Both the position numbers and the translations under genes were made by a program. A model generated the notes under the pieces. It worked only from the letters and a program-made list of their open reading frames with translations, did not search any database and had not been told where the DNA came from. From assembly GCF_016807805.1 (NCBI RefSeq), contig NZ_CP063362.1, positions 4,196,501 to 4,260,500 on the forward strand: a stretch of 64,000 nt of DNA, written 5' to 3'. This DNA is from Xanthobacter dioxanivorans (GTDB lineage: Bacteria > Pseudomonadota > Alphaproteobacteria > Rhizobiales > Xanthobacteraceae). Below, piece by piece: positions 45,871-55,139 of the stretch (position 1 is the stretch's first letter; the number at the start of each line of letters is the position of its first letter).

Positions 45871-46686
45871 TCAGGGGGCCGGGCGATCGAGCCACGCGAT
45901 GTGCCGCGCCACGGAGCGGGCCATGGCCTCCTGCGCCCCGGCGGGGATGAGGCCGTTCCAGAAGGCGCCATAAATCGCGTCATAGGCGAACGGCGCGACC
46001 CGCGCCGCCACCTGCGCCACCGCTTGCGCGCCGAGCGGGATGAAGTTCGGATAGGAGCGCATGAAGCCCAGGTGCTTGCGGTCCGCCACCACCTGGAGGA
46101 GGTCGCCGGAGAGCAGCGCGCCGCGCCCGCCTGCGCCCGCCGCCCAGTGGGCCACCGTGCCGCCCTCGAAATGGCCGCCGCTGCGCACCAACGTGAAGCC
46201 GGGCGCGATCTCCAGCGTTTCCCCCTCCCAGAAGCGGATTGAGGGATCCGGGCGCATCACCCATTCCGCATCCGCCTTGTGGAGATAGACGGGGATGCCG
46301 CCGAAGGCGCGGCTCCAGTCCACCAGCGTGGTGTAATAATGCGGGTGGGAGATGGCGATGGCGGTGAGGCCGCCGAGGCCCTTGATGAGATCCACCATGG
46401 CCGGGCTCACCAGGCTGACGCAGTCCCACATCACGGTCCCGGCGGGCGTGGGCACGAGGAGCGCGCGCTGGTTGATGCCGAAGGCGGGGGCGATGCCCAG
46501 CGCCATCAGCTCGCCTTCGTAGCGAAAGATGGGGCTGTGGGTCACCTGGAGGCGCTCCAGCGTGGTCCAGGCCTGGCCGGTGGCGGCCACGAACTGGCGC
46601 TCCTCCTCGCAGATCAGGCACCGGGCCGGAGGCTCCGGCGTCGGGGCATATTGGGTGCCGCAGGTGGTGCAGATGAAGGCTGTCAT
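45871..46686 (-). CDS. Metallo-beta-lactamase-fold hydrolase with N-terminal zinc ribbon
   Basis: A 271-residue protein. The first 35 residues carry two CxxC pairs (ICTTCG and CLICEE), a small zinc ribbon. The rest is an MBL-fold core, but the usual HxHxDH motif appears as ISHPHYYTTLVDW. RSGGHFEGGTVAHW supplies a later His and LLSGDLLQV the bridging Asp. The divergent HPHYY motif suggests an unusual metal site. The role is unknown; a hydrolytic step in the catabolic pathway is the natural guess from its place between the NicC-like and AtzH-like genes. Confidence 0.75.
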   Translation of the reverse strand: MTAFICTTCGTQYAPTPEPPARCLICEEERQFVAATGQAWTTLERLQVTHSPIFRYEGELMALGIAPAFGINQRALLVPTPAGTVMWDCVSLVSPAMVDLIKGLGGLTAIAISHPHYYTTLVDWSRAFGGIPVYLHKADAEWVMRPDPSIRFWEGETLEIAPGFTLVRSGGHFEGGTVAHWAAGAGGRGALLSGDLLQVVADRKHLGFMRSYPNFIPLGAQAVAQVAARVAPFAYDAIYGAFWNGLIPAGAQEAMARSVARHIAWLDRPAP

Positions 46687-46716
46687 GGATGCCTCGCCGT
46701 GTTGCCGACCCGCAGG

Positions 46717-47874
46717 TCAGGCCAGTTCCCTCGGGGCCTCCTGCGGTGCCAGGAGCGGCACGGCGCAGGCGTCGTAGCAGAACAGCCAGTCGGGATCGGT
46801 GGGGCCGCGGAACCAGGTGTTGGCCACGGAGATGCGCTGCACCTTGTTGGTGCGCGGCATGCGGTTTGCGGCGTACCAGGAGAACGCCGTGGCGGGGTCG
46901 TCATGGCCGATGTCGGCGAGGCAGCGGGCGAGCACCGCGCCGTCCTCGATGGCCATGGCGGCGCCGGAGGCCATGTAGGGCCGCAGCGGGTGGCAGGCGT
47001 CGCCCAGCAGCACCACGTTGCCCCGGCTCCAGCAATCCACCGGCTCGCGGTCGAACACCGGCCACATGGTCACCTCCGGCGCCGCCGCCACCACCTGCTG
47101 CAACTCGGGATGGTAGCCGTCGAAGGCGGCGATGAAGGCGTCGCGGTCGCACGGCAGGAAGGACTGGGGCGAGGTCCATTCGCGATGGGGCACGCTGGAG
47201 ACCACGTAGACCTCCTCCCGCGCCTGGGTCATGTAATAGACGAGGATGTGGCTGCCCTCGCCCCACCATTTGGTGCAGGCGCGGATGGGCAGGCCGTTCA
47301 GCAGCGCCGCCGGGAACACCGCGCGGTGGGCGACGTGGCCGCTATAGCGCGGCTTTTCCGTGCCGAGCAGATATTCCCGTACGCGGGAATTCACCCCGTC
47401 CGCGCCGATGACGAGATCCGCCTCGGCCTTCGCTCCGTTCTCGAAGGCGAGGTGCACGATGCCGTGCCGCTCCTCCATCGCGCGCAGCTTGTGGCCGAAG
47501 GCGACCGTGCCGTGATCGAGGGCGGATTCCAGCACCTGATGCAGGTCGCCCCGGTGCACGTTGATGTAGGCGGCGCCGAAATGCGCCTCGTTCTGCGGGT
47601 GGAACGGCAGTTCGAACAACACCTCGCCCGTGTCCCACTTGCGGCTCACGAAGGCGTCGGGATGCAGGCCGATGTCTGTGAGCGTCGTTTCGATGCCCAG
47701 GCGGCGCATCACCTTCATCACATTGGGGCTGAGGTGGATGCCGGCGCCAATGCGGGAGAAGGCGGCCGCCTGTTCGAACACCTGCACCTTGAAGCCGGCA
47801 CGCTGGAGCAGGCCGGCCGTGGTCATGCCACCGAGCCCCGCGCCGATGACCGCAATCCGGATGTCGCGCCGCAT
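46717..47874 (-). CDS. NicC-like FAD-dependent aromatic hydroxylase
   Basis: A 385-residue group A flavoprotein monooxygenase. It has IAVIGAGLGG (FAD), DLVIGADGVNSRVRE (DG motif) and VVLLGDACHPLRPYMASGAA (GD motif). Detailed stretches such as IGAGIHLSPNVMKVMRRLG, AAYINVHRGDLHQVLE and CTKWWGEGSHILVYYMT recall 6-hydroxynicotinate 3-monooxygenase (NicC) more than salicylate hydroxylase. NicC converts 6-hydroxynicotinate to 2,5-dihydroxypyridine with loss of CO2. The substrate is likely a hydroxylated N-heterocyclic or aromatic acid. It starts 1 bp after the stop of the amidohydrolase, so the two are translated together. Confidence 0.83.
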   Translation of the reverse strand: MRRDIRIAVIGAGLGGMTTAGLLQRAGFKVQVFEQAAAFSRIGAGIHLSPNVMKVMRRLGIETTLTDIGLHPDAFVSRKWDTGEVLFELPFHPQNEAHFGAAYINVHRGDLHQVLESALDHGTVAFGHKLRAMEERHGIVHLAFENGAKAEADLVIGADGVNSRVREYLLGTEKPRYSGHVAHRAVFPAALLNGLPIRACTKWWGEGSHILVYYMTQAREEVYVVSSVPHREWTSPQSFLPCDRDAFIAAFDGYHPELQQVVAAAPEVTMWPVFDREPVDCWSRGNVVLLGDACHPLRPYMASGAAMAIEDGAVLARCLADIGHDDPATAFSWYAANRMPRTNKVQRISVANTWFRGPTDPDWLFCYDACAVPLLAPQEAPRELA

Positions 47875-47875
47875 G

Positions 47876-48919
47876 TCAGCCCTCTCCCTCTGCAAGCGGC
47901 GCATCGGCCGCGGAAAGGAGGTCCCGGATGGTGCCACCGAGCACCGCATCCTCCTGCGCCGTGCCGAGCCCCAGCCGGCGCACCCGTTCCGGGCCGGTGG
48001 GATCCAGCATTTCGAACGGATAATCGCTGCCATAGACCACCCGCTCCGCTCCCACCTGCGTCACCAGGAAGGCGAGGGCGGCATCGTCATGGGTGAGCGT
48101 GTCGTAGAAGAAGCGGTCCAGCAGGCGGGAAGGTGCCGTGCCGAGGCTGCGGCTGCAGGCCGGATGGGCCGCGAAGCCCCGGTCCATGCGGCCGATTTGG
48201 TAGGGCAGGAAGCCCCCCGCATGGGCAAGGCAGATCTTGAGCCATGGCAGATCATCGAGGATGCCGCTGAACATGAGGCGTGCGGCGGCGATGGTGGTGT
48301 CCACCGGGAATGAGATGAGATTGTTGAGGAAATAGTCGCCGTTGCGGCCCTCGCCCACGGGCTTGAAGGGAGGATGCAGCAGCACCAGCATGTCGAGATC
48401 GCACAGGCGCTTCCACAGGGGCCGGAAGTCCGGATGGTCGAGATCGCGCCCATTGATGTTGGTGCCGATCTCCACCGACCGGATGCCGAGATTCCGCGCC
48501 ATGTGGTCCAGTTCCGCCAATGCGAGCGAAACATCCTGCAGGGGCAGCGTGCCCATGGCCGCGAAACGGTCTCCGGACTTGGCCGCATCGGCCGCGAGAG
48601 TCTCGTTCTGAAGCCGCGACCACCGCGCGCCCTGCGCCGGGGGGATCTGGTCGCCGGCCATGTCGGTCCAGGTGGACACCACCTGCAGGCCGATGCCCGC
48701 GGCGTCCATGCCGAACACGCGGACGCTAAGGTCGCACAATTCGTGGAAGAAGGGGCGCAGCACGGTGCCGTCGGCGAAGGCGAGGCGGGCGCGGCCATCC
48801 GCGTCACGCATTATGCTCACGCCATAGTCCGTGCCGTGGCGCTCCGCTTCGTGGATGAGGTCGGGTGCCACGTAATGGGCGTGCATGTCGACCACGGAAA
48901 GGTGACTGGGGCGAAGCAT
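47876..48919 (-). CDS. ACMSD-like amidohydrolase/decarboxylase (amidohydrolase 2)
   Basis: A 347-residue TIM-barrel metal enzyme. Metal-site residues are seen as VVDMHAHYV (HxH), VLLHPPF, ICLAHAGGFLPYQIGRMDRG and VYGSDYPFEM. This is the ACMSD/gamma-resorcylate decarboxylase/isomerase subgroup, which acts on carboxylated ring or ring-opened products. ATG 48919 lies behind GGGACACGAG. It heads the minus-strand operon and is 86 bp downstream of the palindromic operator at 49005. Confidence 0.85.
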   Translation of the reverse strand: MLRPSHLSVVDMHAHYVAPDLIHEAERHGTDYGVSIMRDADGRARLAFADGTVLRPFFHELCDLSVRVFGMDAAGIGLQVVSTWTDMAGDQIPPAQGARWSRLQNETLAADAAKSGDRFAAMGTLPLQDVSLALAELDHMARNLGIRSVEIGTNINGRDLDHPDFRPLWKRLCDLDMLVLLHPPFKPVGEGRNGDYFLNNLISFPVDTTIAAARLMFSGILDDLPWLKICLAHAGGFLPYQIGRMDRGFAAHPACSRSLGTAPSRLLDRFFYDTLTHDDAALAFLVTQVGAERVVYGSDYPFEMLDPTGPERVRRLGLGTAQEDAVLGGTIRDLLSAADAPLAEGEG

Positions 48920-49004
48920 CTCGTGTCCCGATCCAACATGGGGGCGGCCGGGCACAGGTCAGGGCAAGGGAATGCGCTCGGTCGCAACTCGTTCAATATC
49001 ATAT

Positions 49005-49022
49005 AATTCGATATCGAACTAA
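49005..49022. promoter_or_regulatory. MarR-type operator upstream of the NicC-like operon
   Basis: AATTCGATATCGAACTAA contains the perfect palindrome TTCGATATCGAA (49007-49018). The same 18-bp sequence with two changes recurs at 50011-50028 in front of the other operon. It lies 86 bp from the ACMSD-like start. Confidence 0.6.
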
Positions 49023-49068
49023 TTGACCATAGGATGCGCTTTTCATCCTGTCAATCGCCCGGAAATGG

Positions 49069-49740
49069 TCACGCTGAAGGTTCGGCCCCGATGTCTTCCA
49101 TGAGGGCCGCGGAGAGGCGCTCCAGCAGGCCCAGCAGCATTTCGGTGTCCGCCAGGCCAAGGCGGGCGACGAGGCGGTGTTGCGCCTCCACGAACTTCGG
49201 GATGATCTCATCTATCAGCTTCACACCCTTCTGGGTGAGCTGGATCTTGAGGCTGCGCCGGTCGTTCGGTTCGGGCAGGCGGGCGATGAGGTTGAGGCTT
49301 TCCAGCCGGTCGAGCCGGTTGGTCATTCCGGCCCCGCTCAGCAGCAGGGATTCTGCCAGTTGCTTGGGGGTCAGGGAATAAGGCAGGCCCGCCCGGCGCA
49401 AGGCGGAAAGCACATCGAACGTGCCCCGCACGAGGCCGTGCTGCTCCAGCACGTTGTTCATGTAGGGCGTGGTCAGAAGGTGTGCCTGCGCCAGGGCGCC
49501 GAACAGCCGCATCGGCTCGGGGTCGAGGTCCGGCCTCTCGCGATGCCACTGCTCGACGATGGCGTTGATGGGCACCTGAAGCTGCCCCGCCTTCGCGGTC
49601 CCTTTCTTGGCGCCCCCCTCTGCCGCACCCTTGCGCCTGCCGGTTCGCGCCGGAGCCGGTGCAGGGATTTCTCCGGCATCAGGTTCCGTCTCGGCGGGCG
49701 TGGAGGTCCTGTCCTTGCTGCGGGTCCCAATCCTGACCAT
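49069..49740 (-). CDS. MarR-family transcriptional regulator
   Basis: A 223-residue regulator. A 50-residue Lys/Ala/Pro-rich N-terminal tail precedes a winged-helix core. FDVLSALRRAGLPYSLTPKQ, SGAGMTNRLDRLESLNLIAR and DRRSLKIQLTQKGVKLIDEI are the recognition helix and wing of MarR proteins. MarR proteins are usually ligand-responsive repressors of adjacent catabolic genes. Two copies of one palindrome flank this gene, in front of the minus-strand and plus-strand operons, so control of both is likely. Confidence 0.88.
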   Translation of the reverse strand: MVRIGTRSKDRTSTPAETEPDAGEIPAPAPARTGRRKGAAEGGAKKGTAKAGQLQVPINAIVEQWHRERPDLDPEPMRLFGALAQAHLLTTPYMNNVLEQHGLVRGTFDVLSALRRAGLPYSLTPKQLAESLLLSGAGMTNRLDRLESLNLIARLPEPNDRRSLKIQLTQKGVKLIDEIIPKFVEAQHRLVARLGLADTEMLLGLLERLSAALMEDIGAEPSA

Positions 49741-50074
49741 GCCGCGTCGCCTCCGCTAATCATTCGATGTAAAATGGTTTTGGACGTTGCGCGAGCGCAT
49801 TCCCGAAACGTTTCCCGAATAACCTGTATTCCGTGTCATGGCAACGCATCCTGGCGACTTCGCCGCTTCCCGAGAGCGGATTGCCGCATAGGCTTGCGGT
49901 TGCACAAATTTTGGCGCCCCACCTGCCGGCAGGCGCATAAAATTTGGGATACCCCTTGAATTGACACGCCTTTCATACCGCAATAACGTCTACATAGTTC
50001 GACGAATAATAATTTGATATCGAACGAATGTCCTGCGCTTCAACTGCGATCTCTTGGTGATCTTGGAGACCCGG
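49741..50074. promoter_or_regulatory. Divergent promoter region between marR and the enolase-superfamily gene
   Basis: This 334-bp region is AT-richer than its surroundings and has no gene. It contains the palindrome GAAACGTTTC at 49805-49814, close to marR, and the operator copy at 50011-50028, close to the plus-strand operon. Confidence 0.6.
50011..50028. promoter_or_regulatory. MarR-type operator upstream of the transporter operon
   Basis: AATTTGATATCGAACGAA matches the copy at 49005-49022 at 16 of 18 positions. It lies 46 bp before the ATG of the enolase-superfamily gene, where a bound repressor would block transcription. Confidence 0.6.
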
Positions 50075-51177
50075 ATGACCATAGCCGCCCTGACCGCCTA
50101 TCCGCTCGCGACGCCTCAGCCGGCCTGGTCGGGCCGGTCCGGCTCCGTGAAAGGCCTCGTGGTGGAGGTTGTCACCAAGGATGGGCGCAGCGGCTTTGGG
50201 GAAGCCTTCTCGCCGGCCGCGCCACAGGCCGCCGCCAGCATTGTCGAGGCCACCCTGTCTCCGCTCCTGCTGGGCGCCGATGAAAACGCCATCGGCGGCT
50301 TATGGGAGCAGATGCGCCGTGCGCTTGTGACGCCGGTGGGCGGAGCGGGAGCCGAGGCAATTTCTGCCATCGACATCGCCTTGTGGGATCTGCTCGGCCA
50401 GCGCCTCGACGCGCCCATCCATACGCTGCTGGCCGGTCATGGGCGCAGCCGGGTACCGGCTTATGCGTCCTTTATCGGCTGGATCCCCGACGCGCAGGCC
50501 GTCGCCGTGGCGGAGCGGGCCGTCGCCCTCGGCTTCCGCCAGATCAAGGTCAAGATCTCGCCGCCCCTCGACGCGGCGCTCGCCCGCGTGGCCCTTATCC
50601 GCGACGCGGTGGGTGAAGGCGTCGCCCTGGTTGCCGATCCCAACGGCGCCTTTGATTTTCCTGCGGCGGTCACGCTCGCCCGCCGCCTTGCCGAGCTTGG
50701 GTATCTGTGGCTGGAAGAGCCACTGGATCCCGCCGACGTGGCAGGGCTCGCGCGGCTGAATGCCCATGGCATCCTGCCGCTGGCGGCGGGCGAGAGTGAA
50801 TACGGCCCGCGTGGCGCCATCGCCCTGGTTTCCGCCGGCGCCGTGGATCTGCTCCAGCCGGATTGCGGGCGCATCGGAGGCATTACCGGCTTCATGCGGG
50901 CGGCGATGGCCGCCGCTAGCCTCGGTGTGCCATTCGCGCCCCATCATGCGGGGGCCCGGTCAAGGCTGCCGCCGCGCTGCATCTGGCGGCGGCGCTGCCG
51001 GAATTCCGCATCATGGAATGCAGCCTGCTGCGCACACCGCTCCACGATGACCTGACCGAGCAGCCCGTCGCCCATCCCTGCCTGCTGGATACGGAAGGCA
51101 CCCTTCCGGTGCCCGGCGGGCCCGGCCTCGGCATTACCGTCAATCGCGACGCGCTGCGTCGCATGCGCCTCAATTGA
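50075..51177 (+). pseudogene. Mandelate racemase/muconate-lactonizing-type enolase-superfamily enzyme, frameshifted
   Basis: Start ATG 50075 behind GGAG. The barrel has the KxK base pair (RQIKVKIS), metal ligands in VADPNGAFD, WLEEPLD and AAGESEYG, then PDCGRIGGI and the catalytic-His region FAPHHAG. After that point the frame runs into Arg-rich sequence. Adding one G to the run at 50950-50954 restores GGPVKAAAALHLAAALPEFR, then ECSLLRTPLHDD, to a stop at 51177, a normal C-terminal end. The repaired length, about 367 residues, is standard. All catalytic positions are intact, so I suspect a sequence error rather than gene decay. It probably isomerises or lactonises a carboxylate in the pathway. 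Confidence 0.8.
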
Positions 51178-51237
51178 GTAAGCAACAGCCCTGGTCCACG
51201 TCCCGGACAGCCCCGAATTCGATCGACGGAGAGCGCG

Positions 51238-52314
51238 ATGACCTTTGATATCAAGCGCAGAGACCTGCTGGCAGGTGGCGCACGCCTCGCCCTTGGCGCC
51301 GCCGCCTTCGGCGCCCTCGGCGCGGCGTCGGCCGGGCGCTCGGCCCGCGCCGAAGACGTGACGCTACGCGTCACCCATTTCGGCGGCCCCTATCAGGTGC
51401 TCGGCGACATCATCGCCAAGCCGTTCGAGCAGGCGACCGGCATCAAGGTCATCTACGACGTCGAGATCTCGCCCAGCGCCAGCGCCAAGATCCAGACCCA
51501 GAAGGCGGACCCGCCCTTCGACCTGGTGATGATCTCGCGCGCCTGGGGCCTGCGCGGCATGAAGGGCGGACTGTTCGCGCCGGTGAAGCCCACTGATTTC
51601 GCCGAGGCGCCGCACCTTCTGCCCCACATCATCCCGGAGGGCGGCTGGGGCGTGGCGACCATGCTCGACACCTTCGACCTGATGGTGGACACCAAGCAGA
51701 TCCCGACCCCCGTCACGTCCTGGCTCGACCTGTGGCGCGACGACATGAAGGGCAAGATCATGCTGCCGAGCGCCGTCAATGGCTCCTCGGCCTTCGGCTT
51801 CCTCGCCTGCCTGGTGAAGGCCATCGCCGGCGACATGAAATCGGAAGCCGGCCTCAACGAGGCCTTCGCGCGTCTCAAGGCGCTGAAGCCCGCCGTCCGC
51901 TCCTTCTATGCCGACGGCAGCCAGCCCAACATGCTGATCGAGCGCGGCGACATCGGCATCGCCCCGCAGTTTGCCATCCGCATCGCCAACACCACGCGCA
52001 AGGCGCCGCAGGTGGTGAAGTGCTCGCCCAAGGAGGGCGTGCTCGCGGTGCCTTACGATCTGTGCATCCCGGTCAATTCCCCGCGCATCGCGCAGGCCAA
52101 GACCTACATGAACTTCACTCTCACCAAGCCGTCGCAGGCGGCCATGGTCACCAACCTGCTCGCCACCCCGGTGCGCGCCGACGTGACCATTCCCCCGGAC
52201 GTCGCTCCGCTGGTGAATGCGGATGCTTCGCTGGTCTGGTTCCAGGACGAGGAGTTCGCCGCGCTCCGGCAAAAGGAGTGGCTCGATCGCTACACCCGCG
52301 AGGTCCAGAGTTGA
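51238..52314 (+). CDS. ABC transporter substrate-binding protein (Tat signal)
   Basis: A 358-residue periplasmic binding protein of the spermidine/putrescine-like (PotD/type 2) class. The N-terminus has KRRDLLAGG, a twin-arginine motif, then a hydrophobic stretch and ARAED cleavage region. LRVTHFGGPYQVLGDIIAKP begins the mature fold. Binding proteins of this class take many small anions and amines; linkage to the catabolic genes suggests the ring substrate. It is the first transporter gene after the enolase-superfamily enzyme. Confidence 0.88.
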   Translation: MTFDIKRRDLLAGGARLALGAAAFGALGAASAGRSARAEDVTLRVTHFGGPYQVLGDIIAKPFEQATGIKVIYDVEISPSASAKIQTQKADPPFDLVMISRAWGLRGMKGGLFAPVKPTDFAEAPHLLPHIIPEGGWGVATMLDTFDLMVDTKQIPTPVTSWLDLWRDDMKGKIMLPSAVNGSSAFGFLACLVKAIAGDMKSEAGLNEAFARLKALKPAVRSFYADGSQPNMLIERGDIGIAPQFAIRIANTTRKAPQVVKCSPKEGVLAVPYDLCIPVNSPRIAQAKTYMNFTLTKPSQAAMVTNLLATPVRADVTIPPDVAPLVNADASLVWFQDEEFAALRQKEWLDRYTREVQS

Positions 52315-52319
52315 ACGCC

Positions 52320-53447
52320 ATGGTCACCATGCCGGCGGACACGACAGGCAGCGGAGCCGGCATGGAGCCACCCGAGCTGGTGCTCGACAATCTGTGCAAG
52401 TCGTTCGACGGCCATGTGGCGGTGGACCGCTGCAGCCTCGCGCTGCGGCGCGGGGAGATCGTGGCGCTGCTCGGCGCCTCGGGCTGCGGCAAGTCCACCT
52501 TGCTCAACATGATCGCCGGTTTCGAGACACCGGACTACGGCACCATCAGCCTGCGCGGCAAGGCCATCACCGGCATTGCGCCGCACAAGCGCAACGTGGC
52601 GATGGTGTTCCAGCACTACGCCATGTTTCCGCACATGACGGTGACGGACAACATCGCCTACGGCCTCCACGCCCGCCGCCTCGACAAAGCGGAGATCCGC
52701 GCGCGGGTCGCCGAGATGGTGGCGCTGCTGCACCTCGGCGGCCTGGAGACGCGTTTTCCAGCCCAGCTCTCGGGCGGCCAGCGCCAGCGCGTGGCCGTCG
52801 CCCGGGCGCTGGCCGTGCGCCCGGACATGCTGCTGCTGGACGAGGCCTTCAGTGCCCTTGACCGCAACTTGCGCGAAGACATGCAGCTGGAGCTGTCGCT
52901 GCTGCTGCGCCGCCTCAGGGTCACCACCGTCCTCGTCACCCATGACCAGCGCGAGGCTTTCGCGCTGGCCGACCGCATCGCCATCATGCAGGGCGGCCGC
53001 ATTGCCCAGATCGGCACGCCGGAGGAGGTCTACCGCGCGCCCCAATCCAGCTCCGTGCTGCGCTTCCTCGGCACCACCAACCGCCTCGCCGGCGTCCTCG
53101 TGGCCGAGGGGGCCGGGCATCGCATGCGGGTGCCGCCGGCCCTCGATTTCATCGCGCCCGAGGAGACCGTCGCCGGGTCCGGGGCGGGTCCGGTGAGCCT
53201 TGACCTGCGGGCCGAGGACATCGCCCTGTCGCCGACGCCGACGCCTGTGCATCCCACGGCCCCCGGCATCGTCACCCTGCGCACCTTCCTCGGCGCGCAG
53301 GAACGGGTCATCGTCTTTCTCGGCGATGCCCAGATCGTGGTGGACCGCCCGGCTCAGGCGGGTGTCCAGCAACTGGCCGTGCGGGTGGGCGACGCCGTCT
53401 ATCTGGACTTCGATCCGGCGGCCTGCCGGCTCGGCGCGGCCGGGTGA
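52320..53447 (+). CDS. ABC transporter ATP-binding protein (PotA-like)
   Basis: A 375-residue importer ATPase. Walker A is GASGCGKST, the Q-loop is VFQHYAMFPHMTV, the signature is LSGGQRQRVAVARAL and Walker B is MLLLDEAFSALD. A C-terminal TOBE-type domain starts around residue 275 (VSLDLRAEDIALSP). It drives uptake with the two permeases that follow. ATG 52320 is chosen; TTG 52311, overlapping the previous stop as TTGA, is an alternative. Confidence 0.9.
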   Translation: MVTMPADTTGSGAGMEPPELVLDNLCKSFDGHVAVDRCSLALRRGEIVALLGASGCGKSTLLNMIAGFETPDYGTISLRGKAITGIAPHKRNVAMVFQHYAMFPHMTVTDNIAYGLHARRLDKAEIRARVAEMVALLHLGGLETRFPAQLSGGQRQRVAVARALAVRPDMLLLDEAFSALDRNLREDMQLELSLLLRRLRVTTVLVTHDQREAFALADRIAIMQGGRIAQIGTPEEVYRAPQSSSVLRFLGTTNRLAGVLVAEGAGHRMRVPPALDFIAPEETVAGSGAGPVSLDLRAEDIALSPTPTPVHPTAPGIVTLRTFLGAQERVIVFLGDAQIVVDRPAQAGVQQLAVRVGDAVYLDFDPAACRLGAAG

Positions 53448-54313
53448 GCGCCATGGCAACGCGCAACAGCCTCACACCCTGGCTCTGGCTCGCGCCCACC
53501 GGCGCGCTGCTCATCCCGTTCTTCGTCATCCCCATCGCCATTACCGCGCGCAACAGCGTCTATATCGACGACCCCATGGGGATCCTGGTGCCGGGCTTCA
53601 CCTTCGCCAACTACGCCAAGGTGCTGAGCGACAGCTATTACCTCACCGTTTTCACCAACACCCTTCTGGCGGCGGGCGGCGTCGCGCTGCTGGCTTTGGC
53701 CATCTCCTATCCCTTCGCCTGGCTGCTGGCGCAGTCGTCCGGCTCGGGCCGGGCGTTCCTGCTGTGGGCGGTGTACCTGCCCATCTATGTCAGCGTCATC
53801 ATGCGGGTGTTCGGCTGGATGGTGATCGTCTCCGACAGCGGCATGCTCAACCAGGCGCTCATCCGCCTGGGCCTGGTGAGCCAGCCGGTGCACATCATGA
53901 ACGAGGTGAGCGGCATGGGCCTCGGCCTCATCCACCGCTACCTGCCGCTGATGATCCTGCCGCTGGTCACCTCGCTCCGGAAGGTGGACGAGACCATGCT
54001 GCGCGCCTCGGCCAATCTCGGCGGCGGGCGCTGGTTCACCTGGTTCCGCGTGGTCATGCCCATTTCGCTCCCGGGAGCGGTGGCGGGCATGCAGCTGGTG
54101 TTCGCCGGCGTGCTCTCGGACTATGTGATCCCGGCCTTGATGGGCTCCACCCGGTTCCAGATGCTGGCTCCGGCCATCTTCTACGAATCCAGCACCAATG
54201 CCAGCTGGGCGCTCGCCGGGGCCATGGCCACGCTGGTGCTGGCGGCGGTGGCTCTGTTCCTCCTCACGGCCAACCTCATCGTCCGGCGCGTCGCGCCGTG
54301 GGCGAGCATCTGA
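53444..54313 (+). CDS. ABC transporter permease (PotB-like)
   Basis: A 289-residue inner-membrane permease with six predicted helices. The cytoplasmic loop around EVSGMGLGLIHRYLPLMILP and LRASANLGGGRWFTWFRVVM is the EAA motif region that contacts the ATPase. The start GTG 53444 overlaps the ATPase stop as GTGA. Confidence 0.9.
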   Translation: MSAMATRNSLTPWLWLAPTGALLIPFFVIPIAITARNSVYIDDPMGILVPGFTFANYAKVLSDSYYLTVFTNTLLAAGGVALLALAISYPFAWLLAQSSGSGRAFLLWAVYLPIYVSVIMRVFGWMVIVSDSGMLNQALIRLGLVSQPVHIMNEVSGMGLGLIHRYLPLMILPLVTSLRKVDETMLRASANLGGGRWFTWFRVVMPISLPGAVAGMQLVFAGVLSDYVIPALMGSTRFQMLAPAIFYESSTNASWALAGAMATLVLAAVALFLLTANLIVRRVAPWASI

Positions 54314-54323
54314 GGGGGAACCG

Positions 54324-55112
54324 ATGGCGACCTCGCAGAGCTATTCCACCCCTGGCCTTGCCAGCCGCTTCTTCGCGGCGCTGGTGGTGCTGTTCCTCAT
54401 GGGACCCATCATCATCGCCGGCATCGTCGCCTTCTCCAGCGGCGACCGGCTGGAGTTCCCCATTCCGGGCTTCAGCCTGCGCTGGTTCGCGGTGGCGCTC
54501 CAGACGCCGCAATATATCGAGGGGCTGACGGTTTCCGCCATCATCGGCCTCGGCAATGCCGCGCTCGCCACCATCGCCGGCACCGGGGCGGCCATCGCGC
54601 TGCACCGCTACCGGTTCCGTGGGCGTGCGGCGGTGCAGGCGGTGGTGATGCTGCCCATCGCCATGCCGGCCATCGTGCTTGGCCTCGGCCTTTTGTTCAC
54701 GCTGGCGGTCTACGATATGCGGCCCGGCATCCTCGCCGCGACGCTCGGTCACGCGGTGCTCGGCGTGCCCTACGTGGTGGCCATGGTGAGCGCGGCCCTG
54801 GCCAACCACGACGGCTCGCTGGAGCGCGCCTCCCTGAATCTCGGGGTGGGTCCGGTGGGCACTTTCTTCCGCGTGACCCTGCCCATGATCCGCGGCGGGG
54901 TGATCGCGGGCGGGGTCTCGGCCTTCCTGATCTCTTTCGACAATTTCTCGCTCTCCCTCTTCATCACTCGCGGCGACACCCTGCCGCTGCGGCTGATGCA
55001 GCAGCTCCTGGCCTATGCCGACCCCTCGGTCGCGGCCATCTCCACCCTCCTCGTCTTCGCCTCGCTGGCCGGCCTCATCTTCCTGCTGCCGCTGGCCTTG
55101 CGGGGCCGCTGA
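54324..55112 (+). CDS. ABC transporter permease (PotC-like)
   Basis: A 262-residue permease, second half of the membrane channel. ERASLNLGVGPVGTFFRVTL is its EAA loop. ATG 54324 lies behind GAGGGGG, 10 bp after the first permease. With the preceding three genes it makes a complete four-component importer. Confidence 0.9.
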   Translation: MATSQSYSTPGLASRFFAALVVLFLMGPIIIAGIVAFSSGDRLEFPIPGFSLRWFAVALQTPQYIEGLTVSAIIGLGNAALATIAGTGAAIALHRYRFRGRAAVQAVVMLPIAMPAIVLGLGLLFTLAVYDMRPGILAATLGHAVLGVPYVVAMVSAALANHDGSLERASLNLGVGPVGTFFRVTLPMIRGGVIAGGVSAFLISFDNFSLSLFITRGDTLPLRLMQQLLAYADPSVAAISTLLVFASLAGLIFLLPLALRGR

Positions 55113-55139
55113 CCCTTCCTTCCGCCTCGGGACCCCTCG

